Positions 35,506 through 43,199 of a stretch of DNA of 64,000 nt are shown here, piece by piece. The translations under genes and the position numbers were made by a program. The stretch covers positions 2,628,090 through 2,692,089 of the forward strand of contig CM001438.1 of the NCBI GenBank assembly GCA_000244995.1, read 5' to 3'. Positions within the stretch are counted from its first letter, which is position 1. The number at the start of each line of letters is the position of its first letter. This stretch comes from Burkholderiales bacterium JOSHI_001 (lineage in GTDB: Bacteria > Pseudomonadota > Gammaproteobacteria > Burkholderiales > Burkholderiaceae_C). The notes below the pieces were generated by a model that saw only the letters and a program-made list of their open reading frames with translations, made no database searches and was not told the origin of the DNA.

Positions 35506-36822
35506 TCAGCCACGAGAGGCGCCGCGCGCCACATTTCCCACCAGCACGACCTGCCCGCCGTCAAGCAAGACCGCCAGCGCAGCGGCGTCAGGCACCGCGG
35601 CGGTCAGGGTTGCGCGCCCTGGCAGCGCCACCGCCTTCACCTCGGCCCAGCCCGCCGCCGGATTCAACAGCCGCAGTTGGCGGCCATCCTGGCTGGGCAA
35701 TATCAGCAGCCCTTGCACCCAGGCTGCCAGGTCGACCTCGCGGGTGCCGATCCGGTGGGTGCTGACATCGGCGTGCAAGCGTCGGCGGGTCAGTCGCTCG
35801 CCATCGGGCTGGTAGATGTGCAGCACGCCGCCGATGTGCGGCGTGTGCACGGCCACCAGGCGGCGGCCGTCGGTGGTGGGTGCCAGCCAGCGGTGAAAGC
35901 CACCGACTGTGTCGCCCAGCGCGGCGAGGCGCAGGCCCTGGGGCCGTGCCGGATCAGCCGTCACCAGCGCCAGTTGCCCGCCGTCGGGGCCCGAGCGCAC
36001 CGTCAGCAGGCCGCGCCAAACCGGCGCGCCGGGCAGCACCACGGGCCGGGGCGCGATGTCTTCGAAGACATGCGGTGCCGCCAGGCTCAGATCTCGCAGC
36101 ACGTCCAGCCCGTGGCGTTCGAGCCAGAGCACCCGCGTGGCCTCGATGGCATCGCCCAGCACGCCGTGGTCGTAGCGGCTGCCGTCAGGGCCGGCCAGCA
36201 CGGCGATGTGGCCACCGTCTCCTCGGCCATCCAGGTCGACTTGGACGGGCCGCGCGTCGGGCAGCACAGTGTCGGTCGAACGCGCCACTTCACGCCAACG
36301 TCCGTCGGGGTCGGGCTCGAAGCGGGCGAGGCGGTGGCCCAGCGGGTCGGCTGGCCGGGCGCTGGCGGTCACGACGGCCAGCACGGCCAGCGGCAGGATC
36401 AGGAGCCCGGCGTGCGGAGACAAGTTCGCAGACAGCGATGGGGGTGATGTGCGCGCACGGCCACCGCCGGCGTTTTCCCAGACCCACAGTCCGCCGTCGG
36501 CCGTGCGCGCTGCGATGCGGCCGTGGCCCGTGGCGATGGGCGTGGCCGCGTCGATCCCGTTGGCGATGCGGCGCGGTGCCTGGCCCTTCAGCGACAAGGC
36601 CCACAAACTGCCGCTGGCGCCCGTGCCAAGCAGACCGGAGGGTCCGCCCGCATGCAACTGCCGCATCGGCTCGACTGCCGGCACGGCACGCACGGTCCAG
36701 GGTGTGGCGTCAGGCGCCGCCGTGGCCTGCGCGCCGACTTGCCCGCTCACGGTTGCCAGCCCGAAGAGGCTTGCGAACAGGGCCCGCCGCCGGGTCAGAC
36801 AAAGCGGTGGCAGTTGATTCAC
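35506..36822 (-). CDS. Tat-exported, beta-propeller-like protein of unknown function
   Basis: 438 residues from GTG 36822, which overlaps the peroxiredoxin stop as GTGA. The N-terminus has a twin-arginine-type signal (TRRRALFASLFGL) ending near GAQA, so the protein should be folded before export. The body is a run of short beta-strand repeats with Trp and Gly (LLGTGASGSLWALSLKG, GRIAARTADGGLWVWENAG, GGQLALVTADP, GGVLHIYQPDG) suggesting a propeller. One hydrophobic stretch near 145-160 (LLILPLAVLAVVTASA) is unusual for such a protein. The coupling to a peroxiredoxin suggests a periplasmic redox or repair role. Confidence 0.6.
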   Translation of the reverse strand: MNQLPPLCLTRRRALFASLFGLATVSGQVGAQATAAPDATPWTVRAVPAVEPMRQLHAGGPSGLLGTGASGSLWALSLKGQAPRRIANGIDAATPIATGHGRIAARTADGGLWVWENAGGGRARTSPPSLSANLSPHAGLLILPLAVLAVVTASARPADPLGHRLARFEPDPDGRWREVARSTDTVLPDARPVQVDLDGRGDGGHIAVLAGPDGSRYDHGVLGDAIEATRVLWLERHGLDVLRDLSLAAPHVFEDIAPRPVVLPGAPVWRGLLTVRSGPDGGQLALVTADPARPQGLRLAALGDTVGGFHRWLAPTTDGRRLVAVHTPHIGGVLHIYQPDGERLTRRRLHADVSTHRIGTREVDLAAWVQGLLILPSQDGRQLRLLNPAAGWAEVKAVALPGRATLTAAVPDAAALAVLLDGGQVVLVGNVARGASRG

Positions 36823-37379
36823 ACCGCGCCGATGTATTCGCCCCGGGCCGGGTAGTTCTTCTCCAGCGCGAAATCCAGCGCTGCCAGCAGTTCGTCGAAG
36901 TGCGGCCGCGCAAAGGGCATGGTCTGCACGGCACCGTAGTACAGCGTGCCGTCGGGCCTCACGATGAACACGCCGGGCTCGGAGAAGAGCGCCGGCTCCT
37001 CGATGCCGATGGAGGTGGTGCCGCGCGAGGTGCTGACGAACAGGCCCCACTCGCGTGCCTTGGCCAGGCCCAGGTCGAAGCCCATGCGCAAGGCAGGCGC
37101 CTTCAGCTTGTTGGCCATGGCCTGCGCGCGCTCGCGCCCGTCGCTGGAGATCGCGATGACCTTCACGCCGCGCTTGTCGAACTCGGGCTGCAGTCGGCCC
37201 AGTTCCAGCAGGTACTTCAAGCAGATCGGGCAGTGCAGGCCGCGATAGAACACGACCAGGGTGAAGTTCGCTGCGGCGTCGTCCGCCAGGGAGAAGCTGC
37301 CGTGGTCCACCGTCGGCACCTGCAGGGGCGGCACGGGCTGGCGTGGGATCAGCGGGGACGGCAGCGGCGGGTTCGTCAT
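36819..37379 (-). CDS. AhpC/TSA-family peroxiredoxin-like protein
   Basis: 186 residues from ATG 37379. The thioredoxin-fold active site FYRGLHCPICLKYL puts C50 and C53 in a CxxC motif, the form seen in the PRX-like2/AhpC-TSA group. SRGTTSIG and the closing PDGTLYYGAVQTMPFARPHF follow the family. No signal peptide, so cytoplasmic. It probably reduces peroxides using thiols. It is divergent from the AraC-type gene and coupled to the Tat-exported protein gene. Confidence 0.88.
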   Translation of the reverse strand: MTNPPLPSPLIPRQPVPPLQVPTVDHGSFSLADDAAANFTLVVFYRGLHCPICLKYLLELGRLQPEFDKRGVKVIAISSDGRERAQAMANKLKAPALRMGFDLGLAKAREWGLFVSTSRGTTSIGIEEPALFSEPGVFIVRPDGTLYYGAVQTMPFARPHFDELLAALDFALEKNYPARGEYIGAV

Positions 37380-37484
37380 GTCTGGTCTCCAGATGGGGGG
37401 TTCACAGCACTGTAGCGCCACGAATGAGATGATCGGCAGCGAATGATCTCCGTTGTTCAACCATTCATCTCGATCCGGCCCTCC
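37380..37484. promoter_or_regulatory. Divergent promoter region with GAATGA repeats
   Basis: The 105 bases between the peroxiredoxin and AraC-type genes hold two direct GAATGA repeats 19 bases apart (37,422 and 37,441) and an ATTCATC in inverted sense at 37,463. AraC proteins bind paired direct half-sites about two helical turns apart, so these may be the operator for both genes. Inference. Confidence 0.45.
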
Positions 37485-38321
37485 ATGTCCGACCGTCTGT
37501 CAGCCTTGCTCCAGCGCTTCGAACTGCACGCACGCGTGTTCTACAGCGGCGCGTTGTGCGGCATTGCCGACTTCGACGGCGGCAGCGGCGTTGGCCATCT
37601 GCATCTGGTGCGGCGCGGGCCGCTGGGCGTGATCGACACGCAGGGGCGGCACAGCATCGTCAGTGAGCCCAGCGTGTTGTTCTTCCCGCGAGCCGGTGCG
37701 CACCGGCTCGACGGTGGCGAGCGCGAGGGTGCCGACGTCGTCTGTGCGTCGATCGACTTCGGCGCCGGTGACGAAAACCCGCTGTTGCTCGGGCTGCCGG
37801 CCTTGCTCAACGTGCCGCTGGCCCAACTGCCCGGCCTCGATCTCGCCCAGCAGCTGCTGTTCAGCGAAGCACAGGCCAGCCGTTGCGGACATGGCGCGGT
37901 GGTGGACCGTCTCACTGAGGTGCTGGTGATTCAACTCCTGCGTCATGCCATCGCACACCAGTTGGTGGACGGCGGCGTCATGGCCGGCTTGGCCGACCCG
38001 CGCTTGGCCAAGGCCATCAGCGCCCTGCATGCCGACCCCGCGCGCAGCTGGTCCCTGGACGCGATGGCCGGGCTGGCCGGCATGTCACGGGCGCGCTTTG
38101 CGGCGCACTTTACGCGCACGGTCGGCGTTCCACCCGGTGACTATCTGACCAGCTGGCGTCTGGGACTCGCCCGCACGTTGCTGCGCAAGGGACTTGCGGT
38201 GAAGCAGGTCGCCGCCGAAGTGGGCTATGCCAGCCCAGGCGCCTTCGGGCGCGTCTTCCTGCAACGCCTGGGCACCACACCCACGCAATGGCAGCGCAGT
38301 GATGCCGGGGCGCGGTCCTGA
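37485..38321 (+). CDS. AraC-family transcriptional regulator (cupin N-terminus)
   Basis: 278 residues from ATG 37485; an in-frame ATG 14 codons earlier (37,443) is less likely because it falls in the repeat region. The N-terminal half is an AraC_binding/cupin_6 domain (HLHLVRRGPLGVIDT and VLFFPRAGAHRLDGG). The C-terminal pair of helix-turn-helix motifs is clear: WSLDAMAGLAGMSRARFAAHFTR and VKQVAAEVGYASPGAFGRVF. It likely controls the divergent peroxiredoxin operon. The effector is unknown. Confidence 0.9.
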   Translation: MSDRLSALLQRFELHARVFYSGALCGIADFDGGSGVGHLHLVRRGPLGVIDTQGRHSIVSEPSVLFFPRAGAHRLDGGEREGADVVCASIDFGAGDENPLLLGLPALLNVPLAQLPGLDLAQQLLFSEAQASRCGHGAVVDRLTEVLVIQLLRHAIAHQLVDGGVMAGLADPRLAKAISALHADPARSWSLDAMAGLAGMSRARFAAHFTRTVGVPPGDYLTSWRLGLARTLLRKGLAVKQVAAEVGYASPGAFGRVFLQRLGTTPTQWQRSDAGARS

Positions 38322-38327
38322 CCTCAC

Positions 38328-39062
38328 TCAGATCCCGATCGTCAAGTTCACCCAGGCATCCGGCAGCCAGGCCAGGACCCGCGCCTCGACCCACTTGTCT
38401 GCGCCGGTGAGGATGGCGACCCCCATGCCGCCGAGCAGCACGGCAAAGCCGCGCCGGACGCGCTCGATGCGCGCCAGGATCCAGTCGCGTGCGCGCATGA
38501 AGCCGCTGCGCGAGGCATAGGCCACCGCCACCAGTGGGATCGCCGCGCCCAGGCCGAACAGGGCCAGCACCACGCCGCCGCGCAACGCTCCGCCTTCGCT
38601 GGCCACCAGCGTCAGCGCCGAGCCCAGCAGCGGCCCTGAACACGGGCTCCAGACGAGGCCGAGCACGGCTCCCAGCGCCGCAGCGCTGAGCAGTGAGCCG
38701 CCGTCCAGCCGCGTCGAGGCGGCGTTGGCCGCGCTGGCGACGGGCAGCATCCAGCGCGAGAAGCGGTCACCGAGTGCCGGCACGAGCATCACCAGCGCGA
38801 AGGCGATCAACAACGCCGCGCCGGCCACACGGATGGTGTCGGCGTCGATGCCCAGCGCGGGCCCGACCGCACCGAGCACCACACCGATGCCGGCGAACGA
38901 CAGCATCATTCCCAGGCCCATGGCCACCGGCGCGAGGCGGTGGCCCTGCACCGCACCGCCCAACACCAGCGGCAACAGCGGAAACACGCAGGGTGAGAGG
39001 GTGGTCAGGCCACCCGCAGCCACACTCAGTCCCAACTGAGGCAGCGACAGCGCGATCGACAT
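38328..39062 (-). CDS. CcdA/DsbD-type transmembrane electron carrier
   Basis: 244 residues from ATG 39062. Six hydrophobic helices match the CcdA/DsbD beta domain. The redox-active cysteines are C25 in LSPCVFPLLP and C141 in WSPCSGPLLG, the conserved pair that carries electrons across the inner membrane. The gene sits 13 bases after a thioredoxin-like gene, so the two make up a split DsbD-like system that supplies reductant to the periplasm. The periplasmic acceptor is unknown. Confidence 0.9.
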   Translation of the reverse strand: MSIALSLPQLGLSVAAGGLTTLSPCVFPLLPLVLGGAVQGHRLAPVAMGLGMMLSFAGIGVVLGAVGPALGIDADTIRVAGAALLIAFALVMLVPALGDRFSRWMLPVASAANAASTRLDGGSLLSAAALGAVLGLVWSPCSGPLLGSALTLVASEGGALRGGVVLALFGLGAAIPLVAVAYASRSGFMRARDWILARIERVRRGFAVLLGGMGVAILTGADKWVEARVLAWLPDAWVNLTIGI

Positions 39063-39075
39063 CTGACAGGCCGGC

Positions 39076-39456
39076 TCAGAGTGCCGTCTTCAGCGCAGTG
39101 CGCAAGCCGGCAGCGGTGGTGTCGTTGATGCTGCGGCCGGTTTCCTTCTGCCCGCGCAACACCACCAACGTGGATTGGCTGCGGATGGCAAATTGCTTCT
39201 TCAGGTCCTTCTCGGTGTCGTAGTTCACCGCCAGCACGGTGATGTCGAGACCCGGCTCGGCCTTCATCGCGTCGAGCAACTTGTCCTGGGCGCGGCAGGT
39301 CGGGCACCAGTCGGCGCGGAAGTGCAGCGCCACCGGCTTGTCGGCCGTCTGCACTTCAGCCAGTGTGGCCGCCGAATAGGGTTTGACGTCGAGTGCGTAG
39401 GACGAAGCGGCGGCACAGAACAGGGCAGCGGCGGTGATCAGTTGGACAAGCTTCAC
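39076..39456 (-). CDS. Periplasmic thioredoxin-like protein
   Basis: 126 residues from ATG 39456. A signal peptide ends near SSYALD (about residue 22). The thioredoxin fold has the active site DWCPTC (C51, C54) and RSQSTLVVLRGQKE, where the cis-Pro position of thioredoxin appears to be Ser-Thr rather than Thr-Pro. It is upstream of the CcdA-type gene in one operon and is likely reduced by it. Such pairs serve cytochrome c maturation or peroxide defence; the latter fits the nearby peroxiredoxin. Confidence 0.88.
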   Translation of the reverse strand: MKLVQLITAAALFCAAASSYALDVKPYSAATLAEVQTADKPVALHFRADWCPTCRAQDKLLDAMKAEPGLDITVLAVNYDTEKDLKKQFAIRSQSTLVVLRGQKETGRSINDTTAAGLRTALKTAL

Positions 39457-39765
39457 GGTATTCCTTCGGGTGAGGTGGTGGTCGGACGGCCCGCACAGCG
39501 AGCCTGCCGGTATTGGTCGTCCGGCGAGGGCTGCGCCTTACATGGGGCCTGGCAATTGTCTGGATCGCGAAAGGATCCAGTGAACCGAACGACTCAGACA
39601 GCATGCGATTCGTCTCGCCTGCGCCGGCCAACGGCCTGCCATTCGACAATGCGGGCTTCAGGAGCCGGACGAGAAATTGCAGGCATGGCCGTGCAGATGA
39701 GGCCCCACCTTGAGCCAACTGCGGCGTTCAGTCCCAGGCCCAGGCCGATTCTCCACAGGGCCTAC
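39457..39765. other. Intergenic region between divergent genes
   Basis: The region should hold promoters for the thioredoxin operon (minus) and the lipoprotein gene (plus). The plus-strand frame of the lipoprotein is open through this region and has in-frame ATG codons at about 39,685 and 39,697, but the encoded sequence lacks the look of a protein until ATG 39,766. No clear boxes seen. Confidence 0.4.
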
Positions 39766-40305
39766 ATGGCGTTGGCAAGCCTGTCCTTCCTGCTGCTGGG
39801 TGCCTGCAGCACAGCGCCGCCGCTCGCTTGCAACGGCCATGCAGAGATTCCGGTGCTGAGCGGCTGGTTCGAAGGGGAAGAGGTGTTCTATATCACCACC
39901 GACGTTTCGCATGCCGACGTTGCCGAGGCCAAGGGTGCAAACTTCGCACCCAGGCTTGCCGATGCCTTGCCTGCAGGCCTTCCGTTGCCAGGCCGCCGAT
40001 CGTCAGTGGACAAGGTCTACGCCGTGACCAACTTCAAGCAGGAGAGCATCTTTGCATCTGCGCCGTATCCGATGGGTTCGGCGAGTCGGGACACGGCCTA
40101 CAGCCCACTGTGGCAGATGGTCAAGGTCACATGGGCTGCTGGCAAGACCCCGCAGACGCTGAAGTCGGAGGAGAGCGTGCTGGCAGCGGTCGACAGTGGC
40201 GCGGTGACGCTGGAGGCCACCAGGGTGGTTCTGAACTGCCCCATTGTCCATCGCGGCGCCAAGGGTGCCCTGCCCGGCGTATCGCTGGCTCAGCCGGTAC
40301 GCTGA
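39766..40305 (+). CDS. Conserved-looking lipoprotein of unknown function
   Basis: 179 residues from ATG 39766, chosen because it starts a lipoprotein signal with lipobox LLGAC. The mature part has VFYITTDVSHADVAEAKGANFA, VDKVYAVTNFKQESIFASAP, SRDTAYSPLWQMVKVTW and EATRVVLNCPIVHRG, which look conserved. There are two further cysteines (PPLAC and LNC) that could bond. I recognise it only as a family of secreted proteins with no known role. It is the last gene before IS91 copy 2. Confidence 0.65.
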   Translation: MALASLSFLLLGACSTAPPLACNGHAEIPVLSGWFEGEEVFYITTDVSHADVAEAKGANFAPRLADALPAGLPLPGRRSSVDKVYAVTNFKQESIFASAPYPMGSASRDTAYSPLWQMVKVTWAAGKTPQTLKSEESVLAAVDSGAVTLEATRVVLNCPIVHRGAKGALPGVSLAQPVR

Positions 40306-40852
40306 GCCCTCACGTTCGAACCAGATGCGCGCACCGGCAGTGAGGCCGACGCGGCGACAAGCCAGCCGAGCAGAAACGTCCCGCCAATGCCCTGCCGGCC
40401 AAGTGGATCAACGCCTGCCCAGCGCAAATGCGAAGCAGACTCGCACCTAAGGGCAAGCTATTCCGAATAGTGGTGCGCCGGTAAGCAGCCCGTCGCCACC
40501 GTCGGCTGATGTTAAGGCTTTCGTGACACCTGCCCTCCCGCGCAGGCAGTGGCGCTACCCCAGTGCGTCCGGGCAGGTGTTGCGTAAGCTTCGAGGGAGG
40601 AAACCGCGGCGAACGCCACGGTGGTCGTTGAGCGCCGCGGCTATGGCGATTGAGTGGCGCTGGTGCTGCGATCTGGCTGCGCGCGGCGCCTCCTGAAGAC
40701 CACGCCGACGAACACGGATCGCCTGCGACGCGCCACTGCGTCGTGGCAGTGAGCGGCGGCGCAGCGTTCAGGTGCGGTCAACGCGGAATGCACGCAGTGA
40801 CCCACCTGACGCCATGGTCGGCGCCGAGTTGGTCGATGGTGATCGCGCGTCA

Positions 40853-42034
40853 TCATGATGCTGGCGGCGCCCGGATCGAGCAGCCGCGCAGGAAGACCTG
40901 CAGCACCACCATGGCGTGGCCGCAGTGCGCACACACGAAGGTCGGCGCCGGTGCAGTTGACGCATCGTCTGCCGGCGCGGCGCACGCGGGCGGAGGCACC
41001 AGCAACAACTCGCGCGCGAGCGCCAGGTTGTCGCGCCGGTTGCTGTTGGCCAGTAGCCCGTAGTGCCGGATCCGGTGGAAGCCGCCCGGCAGGACATGCA
41101 GCAGGAAGCGGCGCATGAACTCCTGCGGGCTCAGCGTCATTGCCTTGTGGCGCGTCTGGCCCTTGGCCCGATAGTCCTTCCAGCGGAAGGTGACGCCGCG
41201 CTCGTCCATCGCGAGCAGCCGGCTGTTGGAGATGGCCACGCGGTGCGTGTAGCGCGACAGGTAGGCCAGCACCGCCTGCGGTCCCGCGAACGGGCGCTTG
41301 GCATAGACCACCCACTCGCACTTGCGCAGCGGCGCGAGCCACGCCTTGAAGGCCGCCGGCTCGGCCAGCGCCGTGTGTTCGCCGAAGAACCTGAGCGCGC
41401 CGCTGTCGTGCAGCCGCTGTAGTTCCTCCAGAAAGCGGCGCCTGAACAGCCGAGACAGCACGCGCACCGACAGGAAGAATCCCGGCCGGCAGGCGATCCA
41501 GCGCGTGCCGTCGGGCGCCAACCCGCCACCCGGCACGATGCCATGCACGTGCGGGTGGTGGGTCAACGCCGAGCCCCAGGTATGCAACACCAGCGTGGCA
41601 CCGATGCTCGCGCCCAGGTGCTTGGGATCGGCCGCGATCCGCAGCAGCGTCTCCGCGGCGATGTCGAACAGCAGGCCGTACAGCGTCGCCTTGTTCTGGT
41701 ACGCGATGTCGGCGATCGGCGCCGGCAACGTGAAGACCACGTGGTAGTACTCCACCGGCAGCAGATCGGCCTGGCGCGCGTCCAGCCAGCGCTTGGCGGC
41801 ACTGCTCTGGCACTTCGGACAGTGCCGGTTGCGGCACGAGTTGAAGGAGACCTGGTCCAGGCCGCAGCCGTCGCAGCGCAGGACATGGCCGCCCAGTGCC
41901 GCCGTGCGGCACTGGGTGATGGCCGACATCACCTTGAGCTGAGCCAGGCTCAGGTGACCGCGCTGGGCCTCATGCCAGGCGGGTCCGTGGGCACGGAAGA
42001 TGTCGGCGACCTCCAGGGCAGGTCGCCCGCGCAC
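40853..42034 (-). CDS. IS91-family transposase (intact)
   Basis: 393 residues from GTG 42034. The N-terminal zinc finger is present: LRCDGCGLDQ, then CRNRHCPKCQ near residue 68. The HUH motif THHPHVHGIVPGGG lies near 158. The segment VVYAKRPFAGPQAVLAYLSRYTHR near 248-270 carries the tyrosine region typical of IS91 transposases, which nick single-stranded DNA and stay linked to its 5' end. The C-terminus has CAHCGHAM, a second possible zinc site. It follows the recombinase gene by 12 bases. Confidence 0.95.
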   Translation of the reverse strand: MRGRPALEVADIFRAHGPAWHEAQRGHLSLAQLKVMSAITQCRTAALGGHVLRCDGCGLDQVSFNSCRNRHCPKCQSSAAKRWLDARQADLLPVEYYHVVFTLPAPIADIAYQNKATLYGLLFDIAAETLLRIAADPKHLGASIGATLVLHTWGSALTHHPHVHGIVPGGGLAPDGTRWIACRPGFFLSVRVLSRLFRRRFLEELQRLHDSGALRFFGEHTALAEPAAFKAWLAPLRKCEWVVYAKRPFAGPQAVLAYLSRYTHRVAISNSRLLAMDERGVTFRWKDYRAKGQTRHKAMTLSPQEFMRRFLLHVLPGGFHRIRHYGLLANSNRRDNLALARELLLVPPPACAAPADDASTAPAPTFVCAHCGHAMVVLQVFLRGCSIRAPPAS

Positions 42035-42046
42035 GGTGGCGTGCTG

Positions 42047-42982
42047 CTACGGGGCTGGCGGCTGCGGTGCAGGCTCGGGAACAGGTTCGCCTGCGGCCCT
42101 GTCGGACGTGTGATCCAGCGGGCTGATGACCCGGCGCAGCAGGTCAGTGGCCACTGCGGCGTACAAGCTCGTGGTGTCCAGCCGCTTGTGGCCCAGCAGC
42201 ACCTGGATGATGCGGATGTCGACCCTCTGCTCCAGCAGATGGGTGGCGAAGGCATGGCGCAGGCCGTGCGGCGTGATCCGCTTGTCGATGCCGGCGGTGG
42301 CCGCAGCCAGGTGCACGGCGCGGTTGAGTTGGCGCGCGGTCACGTGGTCGGTGGGGTCCAGGCCCGGGAAGAGCCAACCACCGTGGCGGATCTTGCCTTG
42401 GGCGTGACCAAGCCTCCACCAGGCGCGCAGACGCTCCAGCAGCACCGGGCTGAGCATGGCGTAGCGATCCTTGCGGCCCTTGCCCTGCTCCACGCGCAGG
42501 GTCATGCGCTCGCCGTCGATGTCGCCGACCTTCAGCGAGACCACCTCGCTGACGCGCAGGCCTGCGCCGTAGGCCACCGACATGGCGGCCTGGTGCTTGA
42601 GGTTGGGGGCGGCGGCGATGAGGCGGCCGACTTCCTCGGGGCTCAGGATCACAGGCAGCTTGCGCGGCACGGCCACGTGCGTCATCTTGAGCATGACCTC
42701 GGGCCGGCCCAGCGTGATGTCGAAGAAGAACTTCAGCCCGGTGATGGTGGCGTTGATGGTGACCGGGCCGGTGCCGGTGTCCACCAGGTGCAACTGGAAA
42801 CGGCGCAGGTCCTCGGGCGTGGCGGTGTGCGGCGATCGACCAAGGAACGTGTAGAGCTTGCGCACGGCCCGGATGTAGCCCTCCTGCGTATGCTCGGCGA
42901 ACTGGCGCATGCGCATGTCGTCGAGCATGCGCTGGCGCAGTGGTGAGACGGTGGCCGGTGGGGTCGGGGTGGGGACGTCCAT
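42047..42982 (-). CDS. Tyrosine recombinase associated with IS91-like transposase (intact)
   Basis: 311 residues from ATG 42982. The N-terminal SAM-like core-binding domain has RMRQFAEHTQEGYIRAVRKL. The catalytic domain has Arg in GAGLRVSEV, HGLRHAFATHLL, and LLGHKRLDTTSLYA with the nucleophile Tyr, so all catalytic residues are there. The C-terminus is Pro-rich (EPVPEPAPQPPAP). Its task in IS91-like elements is not settled; it may resolve intermediates. Confidence 0.93.
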   Translation of the reverse strand: MDVPTPTPPATVSPLRQRMLDDMRMRQFAEHTQEGYIRAVRKLYTFLGRSPHTATPEDLRRFQLHLVDTGTGPVTINATITGLKFFFDITLGRPEVMLKMTHVAVPRKLPVILSPEEVGRLIAAAPNLKHQAAMSVAYGAGLRVSEVVSLKVGDIDGERMTLRVEQGKGRKDRYAMLSPVLLERLRAWWRLGHAQGKIRHGGWLFPGLDPTDHVTARQLNRAVHLAAATAGIDKRITPHGLRHAFATHLLEQRVDIRIIQVLLGHKRLDTTSLYAAVATDLLRRVISPLDHTSDRAAGEPVPEPAPQPPAP

Positions 42983-43199
42983 GATCCTGCTCCTGTCGGT
43001 GACCGAGGCGGATTGCCTCGGTCGCCAACATCGCAGAGTCACGGGTGCGGCGAACCGCCACCAGCGTCGCCGAAGCGCCTACCGCGCGAGCGGTTTAGTC
43101 CGTTGGCCGATTCCAGCCGGAAAGGAGCCGGTGTCGAGTGGCGCCGAACTGGCTCATCGCGGTCACTCGGACCGCGCTCTGAGTAGGGGCCAGATTGGG

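Larger units (their letters stand above)
25836..43101. mobile_element. 17.3-kb segment bounded by two direct IS91-like copies
   Basis: Two IS91-like elements in the same orientation enclose 12.1 kb (28,430-40,509). IS91 elements move by rolling-circle replication from ori to ter, and read-through past ter carries adjacent DNA. The enclosed DNA adjoins the ter side of copy 1, the side that would be co-mobilised. The enclosed genes cover redox, regulation and secreted proteins, with no conjugation genes. Homologous recombination between the copies would delete about 14.7 kb. Movement as one unit is inference. Confidence 0.55.
40510..43101 (-). mobile_element. IS91-like element, copy 2 (intact)
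   Basis: 2,592 bases with the same ends as copy 1: TGTTAAGG on the low side and GTTTAGTCC on the high side. It encodes a tyrosine recombinase followed by a Y-type HUH transposase, both intact. A recombinase upstream of the transposase is known for one group of IS91-like elements. The 343 bases from 40,510 to 40,852 after the transposase are non-coding and should carry the ori end. Flanks differ from those of copy 1, so both copies arose by transposition or by rearrangement rather than duplication of a larger block. Confidence 0.9.

Noticed and set aside
35880-37415. A 511-codon plus-strand frame opposite the Tat protein and peroxiredoxin
   Set aside because: Arg/Ala/Pro-rich; the minus strand has a CxxC peroxiredoxin and a signal peptide.
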